Below, piece after piece: positions 34,040 to 42,696 of a stretch of DNA of 64,000 bases (position 1 is its first letter; every line of letters starts with the position of its first letter). Below the pieces are notes generated by a model that had not been told where the DNA came from, did no database searches, and worked only from the letters and a program-made list of their open reading frames with translations. This stretch comes from JAHEEL01 sp963836085. GTDB lineage: Bacteria > Actinomycetota > Acidimicrobiia > Spongiisociales > UBA5794. The position numbers were made by a program, and so were the translations under genes. The stretch is taken from NCBI GenBank assembly GCA_963836085.1, contig CAWIHT010000014.1, positions 186,001-250,000 of the forward strand. The letters run 5' to 3'.

Positions 34040-34080
34040 GGCCCGCTGTCGATTGCGGGCCGTCCGCCACCGGGCGGCCC
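34040..34080 (+). terminator. Overlapping GC-rich hairpins after DivIVA-like gene
   Basis: GGCCCGC/GCGGGCC (34040-34046 with 34055-34061) and GGGCCGTCCG/CGGGCGGCCC (34057-34066 with 34071-34080) overlap by five bases and exclude each other. No U run. Likely terminator. Confidence 0.5.
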
Positions 34081-34147
34081 GCGCGCAGTGCACCGCCGCG
34101 TCAGTTCTTGAGTGGCCGCCGCTGATCGGCTGGGCCATACTGGAACC

Positions 34148-34423
34148 ATGACTGACCAGTACTACCAAGAAGACAGCCAGGCGACCACGGTTCTCGTCCT
34201 TGGGATCCTGTCGCTCGTGCTGTGCCAGATCCTCGGCCCGATTGCATGGGTCATGGGGAACAAGGAACTCGCCGGGATTGATGCCGGTGTGCGGCCGCCA
34301 CAGAATCGCGGTACGGCCCAAGCGGGTCGGATTCTCGGGATCATCTCGACGGTTCTGATGATCATCGGTGTCGCGTTCCTGTTCTTCGCTCTCGTCATCG
34401 GCCTGGTCGCCAGCACGGCATGA
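34148..34423 (+). CDS. Small DUF4190-like membrane protein
   Basis: 91 residues, two membrane segments ('TTVLVLGILSLVLCQILGPI' and 'LGIISTVLMIIGVAFLFFAL') separated by a loop rich in Gly, typical of DUF4190 proteins. CATACT at 34136-34141 ends 7 bases before the ATG, so it is probably leaderless. Its stop overlaps the start of the DUF2752 gene. Function unknown. Confidence 0.8.
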   Translation: MTDQYYQEDSQATTVLVLGILSLVLCQILGPIAWVMGNKELAGIDAGVRPPQNRGTAQAGRILGIISTVLMIIGVAFLFFALVIGLVASTA

Positions 34424-34824
34424 CCACCTCATTCGCCGCGAGGTCCCGCCTGGGACAGGGGTCGCTGCTTGCGATCCCGCTCGTCGCGGCGATCGCACTT
34501 GCGACCGTCAACCCCTCGGACGCGAGTCCGACGATCTGCGGGTTCGCCAATTGCACTGGGATGGCGTGCCCGGGGTGTGGCATGACGAGGGCCGCCGGTC
34601 ACCTGGTGAGGGGCAACGTCATGGAGGCGCTGCGCTACCACCCCCTCATCCTCCTCGTTGTCGCCGAACTCCTCGGGGCGTGGACGATCTGGTTGGCGCA
34701 CCGAGCGGGTTGGATCCAGTGGCGTCATCGACGGTGGGTCAACTACGTCCTTGGAGGAACCGCGGCCCTGCTGCTGGTCGTCTGGATGGTCCGCGTGGCG
34801 ACCGGCACGACGCCGCCCGTCTGA
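34420..34824 (+). CDS. DUF2752 membrane protein
   Basis: 134 residues, three to four membrane segments. The family motif 'GMACPGCGMTRAAGHLVRGN' with the later 'ALRYHPL' is clear. DUF2752 proteins are of unknown role. Coupled to the DUF4190-like gene by an ATGA overlap. Confidence 0.85.
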   Translation: MTTSFAARSRLGQGSLLAIPLVAAIALATVNPSDASPTICGFANCTGMACPGCGMTRAAGHLVRGNVMEALRYHPLILLVVAELLGAWTIWLAHRAGWIQWRHRRWVNYVLGGTAALLLVVWMVRVATGTTPPV

Positions 34825-34831
34825 CCGATCG

Positions 34832-35545
34832 CTACGACGCGGCGTCGAGGTTGACCAGAACGGTCGGGGAGCCCTGCGACTCGTGCTCTGGGACGATCAG
34901 GCCCTCGATGTAGAGGTCGGCGACGAGGCGGGCCGCCGACAACTCGAAAAGGCTGAGATGCTCGGCCACCTGCTGCACCGTTGCCCCGCTGCCGATGGCA
35001 GCGAGAATCGGCCAGGCCGGTGCAGGAACGACCGCCCGAGTCACACCGGGATCGAGGTGGGGACGCATGACGAACCGGACGGACGCGTCCGGCAGGATGC
35101 GGGCTATCTCGGCCCACTCCTTGCGTCGTGCGTCTGCCGCTGCGAGCACCTCGTCTGCATCGAATCGTTGGATCTGCGTCTCTCCGTAGGCCCGCGTTGT
35201 CACCCCTTCGACGAACCAGAAGCGTCCGGCGACGTTGTGCTCGAGACGGACGAGCACCTCGCCGATCTGCTGCAGGATCAGAGGACGGGCCGGATCGGGC
35301 CACTTCCCGCCCGGGTTGCGACCGCGACGATCGCGTTCCGGTCGGTTGCCGAGGCGGGCAAGGGCCGCGATGGAGCCGTCTCCGTCGCGCGTCGTGGCAT
35401 AGGTCACCCGGCCATCCACGAAGAACACCCGGCCGGTCAGACACCCCGTCTCAACCCGGAGCACGCCGGTCTGATGCCGCTGCGCAAGCAGCAGCACGAC
35501 GTCCCGCAACGGAAACGCAGCAAGATCCCCCTGGAGTAGGTCCAT
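34832..35545 (-). CDS. DUF4388 (PatA N-terminal-like) protein
   Basis: 237 residues. The N-terminal 'LQGDLAAFPLRDVVLLLAQR' and 'GVLRVETGCLTGRVFFVDGR' are the DUF4388/PatA-N pattern, found in two-component and gliding-motility scaffolds. The C-terminal part has a winged-helix-like segment 'GSGATVQQVAEHLSLFELSA'. Role unknown; it may be cotranscribed with nothing else. It lies downstream of ppdK behind a terminator. Confidence 0.78.
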   Translation of the reverse strand: MDLLQGDLAAFPLRDVVLLLAQRHQTGVLRVETGCLTGRVFFVDGRVTYATTRDGDGSIAALARLGNRPERDRRGRNPGGKWPDPARPLILQQIGEVLVRLEHNVAGRFWFVEGVTTRAYGETQIQRFDADEVLAAADARRKEWAEIARILPDASVRFVMRPHLDPGVTRAVVPAPAWPILAAIGSGATVQQVAEHLSLFELSAARLVADLYIEGLIVPEHESQGSPTVLVNLDAAS

Positions 35546-35568
35546 GGGTGGGTATCGGCCCCCGAATT

Positions 35569-35637
35569 CATTCCCCTTAGGGAATGAGAAGAGCCCGCCC
35601 CCGGCTCCCGTTTCGGGGAACCAAGGACGGGCTCTTG
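35569..35637 (-). terminator. Terminator region after ppdK
   Basis: AAGAGCCCG (35589-35597) pairs with CGGGCTCTT (35628-35636) around a GC-rich interior, and TCATTCCC-CTTA-GGGAATGA forms a second 8-bp hairpin at about 35570-35589. Together they separate ppdK from the DUF4388 gene. Confidence 0.6.
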
Positions 35638-35657
35638 CTCGTAGCTGGCAGCTGGCC

Positions 35658-38372
35658 CTACCTCGGGTTCACGATCTGCGCCTGCGCTGCTGCGAGACGG
35701 GCGATCGGTACACGGAACGGTGAGCAGCTCACGTACTTCAGACCGAGGTCGTGGCAGAGAGCGATCGAGCGTGGCTCGCCGCCGTGCTCGCCGCAGATGC
35801 CGGCCTCGAGATCCGGGCGAACCGACTTCGCTTTCTCGAGTGCAATGGCCATCAACTGCCCGACACCGTCGGGGTCGATCGTGAAGAACGGGTTGTCGGC
35901 CAGGATTCCCTCCGACAGGTACTCCATGAGGAAGCCCTTCTCGGCGTCGTCCCGACTGATGCCGTACGTCATCTGCGTGAGGTCGTTCGTCCCGAAGGAG
36001 ATGAACTCGGCGTACTCGGCAATCTGGTCTGCCGTCACGGCAGCACGCGGGATCTCGATCATGGTGCCGAACTTGTAGTCGACCTCGACACCCTGCTCGG
36101 CCATGACGTCCTTGGCTTCCTGCTCGAGAACGCTGCGTTGACGCGCAAGCTCGTTCACGTGGCTGGTCAGCGGAATCATGATCTCGGGATGCACGTCGAC
36201 GCCCTCACCGGCGACCAGACAGGCTGCTTCGATGATCGCCCGCACCTGCATGCGGGTCAGTTCGGGACGCAGAATACCCAGGCGCACACCGCGCAGACCC
36301 AGCATCGGGTTCTCTTCGCGCAGTGCCTCGACACGGTCGAGCATCGCGGCCTTCTCGGCAATCTCTGCCTCGATCGCAGTCGCATCGCCGCCGGTGGCCA
36401 GCGCGATCCTGAGATCTGCAATCTCGTTGGTGAGTTCGCCCCAGCCGGGGAGGAACTCGTGCAATGGCGGATCAATGAGACGGATGACGACCGGGTAGCC
36501 GTCCATGGCCCGGAAGAGACCTGCAAAGTCTTCGCGCTGCATGGGAAGCAGCGAGAACGTCACTTCCTCACGCTCGGCGACATCGTCGGACAGGATCATC
36601 TTCTGAACGATCGGGAGCCGCTCCGGTTCGAAGAACATGTGCTCGGTCCGACAGAGGCCGATACCGCGAGCGCCGTAGAGACGGGCACGCTCAGCATCGA
36701 TCGGGTAGTCGGCGTTCGCCCACACATCGAGCTCGCGCCGCTCATCTGCCCATTCGAGAATCTTCGTGAGCCACGGATCATCGATGTCGGGGACGTCGGT
36801 CTCGACCTTGCCGAGGAAGACCTCGCCGGTCGTTCCGTCGACGGAGAGCCAGTCGCCCTCGTTGACCACGATGTCGCCCATGACCATCGTCCGTGCCTTG
36901 AGGTCGATATCGAGTTCGGAGGCACCGACAACCGCCGGCTTGCCGAACTGACGAGCGACCAGGGCCGCATGGCTCGTACGACCACCGCGGGTGGTGACGA
37001 TGCCTTCAGCGGCAAGCATGCCGTGAACGTCATCCGGCTTGGTCTCCGGACGACCGAGGATCACCGGCTTGCCCTCCTTCGCCCAGGCCTCTGCGAGGTC
37101 TGGGTCGAAAGCGACGACACCAACGGCTGCGCCCGGGGAGACGTTGAGTCCGAGGGCGATCTTGCGATCACCTTCGAGCGCCTCGGTCTTCGACGCCAGG
37201 TTGAATTGGGGGTGGAGGAAGAAGTCAACGTGATCGGTCTCGACCCGCATGAGCGCCTCGTCCTTGGTGATCATGCCTTCGTCGACCATGTCGACCGCGA
37301 TGCGGACCGCGGCCTGCGCGGTGCGCTTGCCGTCACGGGTCTGGAGAAGCCACAGCTTCCCCTTCTCGACCGTGAACTCCATGTCCTGCATGTTGCGGAA
37401 GTGGGTCTCGAGCTTCTTGGCGTAGTCCTCGAACTCCGCATACGCCTCGGGGAGGTCGCCGGCGAGTTCGGCGATCGGGTGCGTCACCCGGATACCGGCC
37501 ACGACGTCCTCGCCTTGGGCGTTGATCAGGTAGTCACCCTCGAGACGATTCTCGCCGGTGGTTGCGTTGCGGGACATCGCGACGCCGGTGCCCGATCCGT
37601 CGCCCATGTTGCCGAACACCATGGTCTGTACGTTGACGGCGGTCCCGAGGTCGTGGGCGATCTTGGCGGCGTCGCGGTATGCGAACGCACGCTTGCCGTT
37701 CCATGACTTGAAGACGGCTTCGACGGCCATCAGCAACTGCTCCCGAGGATCCTGGGGGAAGTCCATGTCGGTTTCGGCCTTCACGATCGCCTTGAAACGC
37801 TCGAGCACCTTCGCCAGAGCGGCCGCATCGAGGTCGGAGTCGGTCTCGACACCGGCCTCCGCGCGGGCCTCGGTGAGCACTTCTTCGAACGGATGGTCAT
37901 CAACACCCATGACGACGCTGCCGAACATCTGCACGAGGCGGCGGTAGGAGTCGTAGACGAAGCGCTCGTCGCCGAACGCAACGACCATGCCGGGGAGGAC
38001 CTCGTCGTTGATACCAATGTTGAGGACGGTGTCCATCATTCCGGGCATCGAGAACTTGGCGCCGGAGCGACACGAAACGAGGAGCGGTGAGTCGGCCGAT
38101 CCGAAGTTCTTGTCCAGGCCCGCCTCGATGGTCGCGAGCGCGTCGTTCAGTTGGTCGAGGAGGCCGTCGGGGAAGCTCTCATCGTTTTCCAGGTAGGCGT
38201 TGCATGCCTGCGTCGTGATCGTAAACCCGGGGGGAACCGGCACGCCGGTACGCGACATCTCACCGAGGTTCGCGCCCTTTCCACCGAGCAATCCGCGCAC
38301 CGCGTCCCAGTCGCCGCCGACTGATTCTTCGGCCTGGTCGACCTCGTCGAACCGATAGACCCACTTTTCCAT
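35658..38372 (-). CDS. ppdK: Pyruvate, phosphate dikinase
   Basis: Interconverts pyruvate, ATP and Pi with PEP, AMP and PPi; cytoplasmic. 904 residues, normal length. ATP-grasp domain ('LLGGKGANLGEMSRTGVPVP' at the N terminus), the swivelling phosphohistidine domain ('GIVTTRGGRTSHAALVARQ', His active) and the PEP-binding barrel ('GLCRTEHMFFE', 'CGEHGGEPRS') with the catalytic Cys near 'YVSCSPFRVP'. ATG at 38372 has GAAGGAG; the frame is open to 38519 without similarity. No regulatory-kinase gene is nearby. The stop lies in a GTAGCTG-GCAGCTG heptad pair (35641-35654). Confidence 0.96.
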   Translation of the reverse strand: MEKWVYRFDEVDQAEESVGGDWDAVRGLLGGKGANLGEMSRTGVPVPPGFTITTQACNAYLENDESFPDGLLDQLNDALATIEAGLDKNFGSADSPLLVSCRSGAKFSMPGMMDTVLNIGINDEVLPGMVVAFGDERFVYDSYRRLVQMFGSVVMGVDDHPFEEVLTEARAEAGVETDSDLDAAALAKVLERFKAIVKAETDMDFPQDPREQLLMAVEAVFKSWNGKRAFAYRDAAKIAHDLGTAVNVQTMVFGNMGDGSGTGVAMSRNATTGENRLEGDYLINAQGEDVVAGIRVTHPIAELAGDLPEAYAEFEDYAKKLETHFRNMQDMEFTVEKGKLWLLQTRDGKRTAQAAVRIAVDMVDEGMITKDEALMRVETDHVDFFLHPQFNLASKTEALEGDRKIALGLNVSPGAAVGVVAFDPDLAEAWAKEGKPVILGRPETKPDDVHGMLAAEGIVTTRGGRTSHAALVARQFGKPAVVGASELDIDLKARTMVMGDIVVNEGDWLSVDGTTGEVFLGKVETDVPDIDDPWLTKILEWADERRELDVWANADYPIDAERARLYGARGIGLCRTEHMFFEPERLPIVQKMILSDDVAEREEVTFSLLPMQREDFAGLFRAMDGYPVVIRLIDPPLHEFLPGWGELTNEIADLRIALATGGDATAIEAEIAEKAAMLDRVEALREENPMLGLRGVRLGILRPELTRMQVRAIIEAACLVAGEGVDVHPEIMIPLTSHVNELARQRSVLEQEAKDVMAEQGVEVDYKFGTMIEIPRAAVTADQIAEYAEFISFGTNDLTQMTYGISRDDAEKGFLMEYLSEGILADNPFFTIDPDGVGQLMAIALEKAKSVRPDLEAGICGEHGGEPRSIALCHDLGLKYVSCSPFRVPIARLAAAQAQIVNPR

Positions 38373-38476
38373 CCTGTGCTCCTTCTCTGCCTGGATTGAA
38401 AACGACTCGGCAACGCGGGTCGCGCAAGCGCGCGCGAACGACAGCATTCCGAGCCCTGAACGGTACCGTTCTCTCG

Positions 38477-39607
38477 ATGCATCGAATCCGATTCCTTCGC
38501 GTTCTCGGTTTCTTGGCACTGGCGGCCGTCATCGGAGCCTGTTCGGACGGCGCGGCAGCGTCTTCCCCGTCGACGACTGCGTTCGCGACGATCACCACGC
38601 TTCCTGCTCCTACGACCACGACAACGACAACAACAACCGCTCCTCCACCGCCGTCAACCACCGTTGTTGCGTCCACGACCACGACCTCCACGGAGCCGCC
38701 GCCCGATCCGAGAGGGCGCCTCATCATCAACGGGACCGGCGATGTGAACCTCGACCCGACCTTCGTTCGGTCATTCCCCTCAAGCGGCTACGAGTACGCA
38801 TGGTCCGGCCTCGACGGCGTCTTCCACCGGGACGACCTCACCGTCGTCAATCTCGAATGCTCCGCCTCGGATCTGGGCACGCCGTGGGACAAGCCCTGGA
38901 CATTCCGCTGCGACCCGGAGGCGCTACCCTCGATGGCAGCGGCCGGCGTGGACGTGGCGAATCTCGCGAACAACCACGCCATCGACTTCGGGTTCGAAGC
39001 GATGCTCGACGCTCGTCGCAATCTCGAAGCCGTCGGTATCGATCCCGTTGGCGCGGGCAAGGATCCTGCTGAGGCCTACGGACCGGTCCTCGTCGAGCGG
39101 AACGGATGGACGATCGCGATTCTCGGAGGCGGTGGAGTGCACCCCGAGACGGGATCCTGGATCGTCACGGATGAGCGGCCCGGGATGACCGACGGTGATT
39201 CGGCGGAGGCGATGACGGCGGCGATCCGCGCCGCGGATGAGATGGCAGACCTTGTTCTCGTCACGATCCACTGGGGCGAGCAGGGGACCACGAAACCGCG
39301 TCCGTTCGAGATCGCTCTCGCTGAGGCGTTCATCGACGCCGGCGCCGACGGAGTCTTCGGCCACCATCAGCACATGCTCCAACCGCTCGGCTGGTACGAG
39401 GGGAAGCCGATCGCCTGGGGCCTCGGCAACTTCGTCTGGCAGGCGTATCCCGCAGAGGCACGGAAGACGGCCATCGCTCAGTTCGTGTTCGAACCGGATG
39501 GCCGTATCGGTGCCTGCCTCGTCCCCGTCGTGATCGAAGACACCGGCCACCCCGTCCTCCAACCCGGGTCGGAGATCCCCTGCGCCCCCGCCCCCGGCGC
39601 GGAGTGA
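38477..39607 (+). CDS. CapA-family lipoprotein (poly-gamma-glutamate biosynthesis-like)
   Basis: 376 residues. Signal peptide with lipobox 'VIGAC', a Thr/Pro linker (about 30-80), then a metallophosphatase-like CapA/PgsA domain with 'GTGDVNLDP', 'NLECSASD', 'LANNHAIDFG', 'IHWGEQ' and 'GHHQHMLQP', which carry the predicted metal ligands. CapA proteins take part in capsule or polyglutamate export in Bacillus, but the wider family has unclear roles. TACCGT at 38464-38469 ends 8 bases before the ATG: leaderless. Confidence 0.88.
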   Translation: MHRIRFLRVLGFLALAAVIGACSDGAAASSPSTTAFATITTLPAPTTTTTTTTTAPPPPSTTVVASTTTTSTEPPPDPRGRLIINGTGDVNLDPTFVRSFPSSGYEYAWSGLDGVFHRDDLTVVNLECSASDLGTPWDKPWTFRCDPEALPSMAAAGVDVANLANNHAIDFGFEAMLDARRNLEAVGIDPVGAGKDPAEAYGPVLVERNGWTIAILGGGGVHPETGSWIVTDERPGMTDGDSAEAMTAAIRAADEMADLVLVTIHWGEQGTTKPRPFEIALAEAFIDAGADGVFGHHQHMLQPLGWYEGKPIAWGLGNFVWQAYPAEARKTAIAQFVFEPDGRIGACLVPVVIEDTGHPVLQPGSEIPCAPAPGAE

Positions 39608-39619
39608 GCAGCTCCCCAG

Positions 39620-39642
39620 TTCCTTCCCCTGAGGGGAGGAAT
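39620..39642. repeat. Collapsed copy of inverted-repeat element / terminator
   Basis: TTCCTTCCCCT then GAGGGGAGGAAT: the outer arms of the long element (copies at 17.1 and 57.5 kb) joined directly. It lies between convergent genes and can act as a terminator hairpin. Confidence 0.6.
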
Positions 39643-39655
39643 CAAGGCGACCGAT

Positions 39656-40081
39656 TCAGTTGACTCGGAACACCGGATGGCTATCCGCCACCGCGATGAA
39701 GTCGTCGACGGACGGTTCCTTCGGAACGTCGAAGTAGGCGCCGACGATACGTTGGAGGGCATCGAAGTAGACCGCCAGCACCGGTCCGGCCTCGTCAGCG
39801 TCGACTTCCGTGACCGTGATGCGGTCGTTTGACCCGCCACGTCGGAGGGTGGCTTCGACTGCGGCCCGGATGTTGTGAACCCACGCCACGGCCCCGTATG
39901 GCGCAACGAGATAGCGAGCCCCGTTCATCTCGACCGGAGCGACCGGGACGGTTCGTGGTTCGCCGGATTGGCGACCGGCAACCGTCAACTCCCACGGGGG
40001 ACCCTTCCCGACTCGCGCCATCGTCGATGCCGTCTTGTTGATGGCCCGGCGCATGCGGGTGACCTTGTATTGCTTCGCCAT
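39656..40081 (-). CDS. Deazaflavin (F420)-dependent nitroreductase-like protein
   Basis: 141 residues of the FDOR/Ddn type: 'LTVAGRQSGEPRTVPVAPVE' and 'YLVAPYGAVAWVHNIRA' are the F420-binding pattern of this split-barrel family. Mycobacterial Ddn activates pretomanid and reduces quinones; the natural role here is unknown. Presence implies the organism makes F420. The frame is open upstream to 40558 but the family starts at this ATG. Confidence 0.88.
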   Translation of the reverse strand: MAKQYKVTRMRRAINKTASTMARVGKGPPWELTVAGRQSGEPRTVPVAPVEMNGARYLVAPYGAVAWVHNIRAAVEATLRRGGSNDRITVTEVDADEAGPVLAVYFDALQRIVGAYFDVPKEPSVDDFIAVADSHPVFRVN

Positions 40082-40135
40082 ACCGCAACCCTGCCGACCC
40101 CAACGCACTCGGTGCCTGCCTCCTACAATCGCCCT

Positions 40136-40891
40136 ATGGGTACGGTCATCGCAGTCGCGAATCAGAAGGGCGGAGTGGCGAAGACCACGACCGTCCATAC
40201 GCTCGCTGCGGCCCTCGTCGAACGCGGACGACGCGTTCTCATGGTCGACCTCGACCCACAAGCGTGCCTCACCTATGAGAACGGACTCGACCCCGATCGT
40301 CTCGAGGTCACCATCCACGATGTCATGCTCGGCCGCTCCGACATGGCGGACGTCATCGTGGCGGTGAACGGCATTGACCTCGTTCCGTCTTCGATCGATC
40401 TCGCCGGTTCGGAGATCCACCTGCTGACGAAGACCGGGCGAGAGTTCGTTCTCGGCCGTGCACTCAAGGCAGTGGTCGACAACTACGACTACGTGTTCAT
40501 CGATTGCGCCCCGTCGCTCGGCATCCTCACCCTCAACGGACTCACCGCCGCTTCGCATGTGCTGATCCCGTTCCAGGCCGAGACGCTCTCACACCGGGCC
40601 GTCGGTCAGCTTCTGGAGACGATCGAAGACGTCCGCGCCTATACCAACGCCGACCTCGTGGTGCTCGGAGCGGTCGCAACCATGTTCGATCGCAGGACGA
40701 ATCTGGCACGGCAGGTGCTCCTCGAGGTATCCGAGACCCACGGCATCGAGGTGCTCCCGCCACCGATCCCGCGTTCCGTCAAAGTCGCCGAAGCCCCGGG
40801 GAAGGGCCGCTCGGTCCTCACCCATGCACGACGGTCGAAGAGCGCAGAGGCCTACCGGGAACTCGCCGGGCACATCGAGGACCGGACATGA
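40136..40891 (+). CDS. ParA-family ATPase (orphan)
   Basis: 251 residues. Deviant Walker A 'NQKGGVAKTTTVHTLA' (KGGvaKTT), A' motif 'VDLDPQ' and Walker B 'VFIDCAPSLGIL' are intact. No parB follows; instead a small zinc-ribbon gene is coupled (ATGA). Such orphan ParA proteins position other cargo or act in unknown processes. TACAAT at 40124-40129 ends exactly 7 bases before the ATG, so the mRNA is predicted to be leaderless. Confidence 0.9.
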   Translation: MGTVIAVANQKGGVAKTTTVHTLAAALVERGRRVLMVDLDPQACLTYENGLDPDRLEVTIHDVMLGRSDMADVIVAVNGIDLVPSSIDLAGSEIHLLTKTGREFVLGRALKAVVDNYDYVFIDCAPSLGILTLNGLTAASHVLIPFQAETLSHRAVGQLLETIEDVRAYTNADLVVLGAVATMFDRRTNLARQVLLEVSETHGIEVLPPPIPRSVKVAEAPGKGRSVLTHARRSKSAEAYRELAGHIEDRT

Positions 40892-41214
40892 CACGCGGCT
40901 CTGATCCTCAGGGCAAGCGTGCCCTCTTCGAGACTCCGCCAGCGGAGATCGATGATCCGCTTGCAGACGATGTGCTGCATGAACCCGAACGACGGGAGGG
41001 CCGGGCCGCTCTGTTCTCCACGGGTGAGCACCAGTTCGCCACCGGTGTCATCGACTGCTCGCACTGCGGTACCAAGACCCGGGCCTCTCACATTGATATC
41101 GGCGTTCGGATCGCTCTGATCTCGTTGTGGATCCCAGGCAAACACTTCAGCCGGTGGATCCAGTGTCCGAACTGCCAGCGGCGCTCGTGGTGCCGCGTCG
41201 AATGGCGGGGCTAG
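40888..41214 (+). CDS. Small zinc-ribbon protein
   Basis: 108 residues. An N-terminal acidic, probably disordered part ('AEIDDPLADDVLHEPERR') precedes a zinc-ribbon-like half with 'DCSHCGT' and 'QCPNCQRR', two CxxC pairs. The start overlaps the parA stop, suggesting the two work together, perhaps as partner or cargo adaptor. Family unknown. Confidence 0.75.
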   Translation: MTRGSDPQGKRALFETPPAEIDDPLADDVLHEPERREGRAALFSTGEHQFATGVIDCSHCGTKTRASHIDIGVRIALISLWIPGKHFSRWIQCPNCQRRSWCRVEWRG

Positions 41215-41585
41215 GCCGTCCCCAGGAACCGCAACCGATCGACAACCACCCGCGTGTGGTCTCCGGCCGCCACCACCCGATCGTCTTCGTGAGCCGTGAT
41301 TCGGAACGCAACGGATCGGCCGGCTGCGCTCACGACCTCAGCGCTCGCGATCACCGATGCCCCGACGAAAGACGCTGCCAGATGATCAATGGCGACCCGC
41401 GTGCCTACCGAGGTCTCACCGTCGCTGAGATCGTCGGCAATCGTGGCGACGGCGGCCTCCTCGAGGAGCGCGACCAGGCGAGGGGTGGCCAGAACCGGCA
41501 CGTCGCCGCTGCCGAACGCGATCGCGGTGTCCGCTTCGCCCACGGTGAGGGCTACCGATGCGCTGGCGCCGATCTGGATCTCCAT
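41211..41585 (-). CDS. Hotdog thioesterase (FlK-like)
   Basis: 124 residues from ATG at 41585. A hotdog-fold thioesterase resembling fluoroacetyl-CoA thioesterase: 'VLATPRLVALLEEAAVATI' contains the acid residue of the helix, and 'VGTRVAIDHLAASFVGASV' with 'AAGDHTRVVVD' fit the core. Fluoroacetate itself need not be the substrate. It overlaps the convergent zinc-ribbon gene by a few bases. TACAGT about 10 bases upstream may be a -10 box. Confidence 0.78.
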   Translation of the reverse strand: MEIQIGASASVALTVGEADTAIAFGSGDVPVLATPRLVALLEEAAVATIADDLSDGETSVGTRVAIDHLAASFVGASVIASAEVVSAAGRSVAFRITAHEDDRVVAAGDHTRVVVDRLRFLGTA

Positions 41586-41694
41586 ATGGACCAGACTGTA
41601 CCTCCCCACCCATGGATCCGAACGGTGAAGCAATGGCCCATCCAATAGTCGATCACACCCGAGGAGCGGTCACCTGCCGGAAAGCGGCGACATC

Positions 41695-42669
41695 GTGAGA
41701 CACCCCATCGACCAACTCGGCGGTGCGATCGTCTCCCACGGACCGGAGCGTCTCCGGTTCTTCACCGACGGATGGGGCGATCTCTCGTTGATTGACACCA
41801 TCACCGTGCCAACCGGCGCACCGGACCCGGTCCAGATCGAGTGGGTCTCGGAGACCGCCGAGGACGGTCTGGTGACCTCGGTCGGCATCTTCGAGAGCCC
41901 TGCCGACATGCTGCCGGACCACGCCCACCATGGAGCCGTCACCCGCATCCTTCCCGCTGAGGGGACCGACCGAACCGTCGTGCTGATGGCCGCATGGAAC
42001 GAACACGACTCGAAGGCCCGTTTCGGAATCGCCCGACGTCTCGCCACGAAGAGAATCGCGAGTCTCGTCCTCGAGAATCCGTACTACGGGATCCGCCGTC
42101 CAGACGATCTCGACGGGCAGCCCATCCGAACGGTCAGCGACTTCTTCCGCATGGGTATCGGTGCTGTCATGGAGGGACGAGGGTTGCTCGCGACGGTGCG
42201 GGAGAGCGGGGAGACGCCCGGTGTCGCCGGCTACTCGATGGGCGGGAACATGTCGGCGCTGGTCAGTTCGACCATGCCGTTCCCGGTCGCGACCGCGCCG
42301 TTGGCCGCCGCCTATTCGCCATCGCCGGTCTACCTCGACGGAGCGCTGCGCGGCGGCATCGCCTGGGACGCCCTCGGTGGTGTGGAAGCCGCGGAACCAC
42401 GGTTGAGGGAGGCCCTGCTCGCCGCCTCGGTCCTCGACCGTCCACCTCCCGACCACGCCAAACATGCGGTGCTGGTATCAGCCAAGTCAGACGGCTATGT
42501 GCCCCCGGCCACGACGGAGCTGCTCCACGCCCACTGGCCGGGTTCGGAGTTGCGATGGATCGGTGGAGGGCACGCCTCGCTGCTGTGGTTCCACAAGGCC
42601 GCGCTCGCTACTGCGATCGCCGATTCGTTCGATCGACTGTCGCGGTCCGGATCGGCGCCCGCCTCCTGA
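41695..42669 (+). CDS. Alpha/beta hydrolase (ABHD18-like)
   Basis: 324 residues from GTG at 41695. It resembles the DUF2048/ABHD18 hydrolases: 'VVLMAAWNEHDSKARFGIA', 'LENPYYGIRRP', nucleophile 'GYSMGGNMSALVSS' and a late 'IGGGHASLLWFHK'. Substrate unknown. It is followed by the antiporter gene after 27 bases and may be cotranscribed. Confidence 0.75.
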   Translation: MRHPIDQLGGAIVSHGPERLRFFTDGWGDLSLIDTITVPTGAPDPVQIEWVSETAEDGLVTSVGIFESPADMLPDHAHHGAVTRILPAEGTDRTVVLMAAWNEHDSKARFGIARRLATKRIASLVLENPYYGIRRPDDLDGQPIRTVSDFFRMGIGAVMEGRGLLATVRESGETPGVAGYSMGGNMSALVSSTMPFPVATAPLAAAYSPSPVYLDGALRGGIAWDALGGVEAAEPRLREALLAASVLDRPPPDHAKHAVLVSAKSDGYVPPATTELLHAHWPGSELRWIGGGHASLLWFHKAALATAIADSFDRLSRSGSAPAS

Positions 42670-42696
42670 ACTAGCCTCGAGCCCACCGAGAGTCTC

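Noticed and set aside
35751..37706. 651-codon plus-strand frame inside ppdK
   Set aside because: Antisense shadow of a strongly conserved enzyme gene; no start signal and no similarity.
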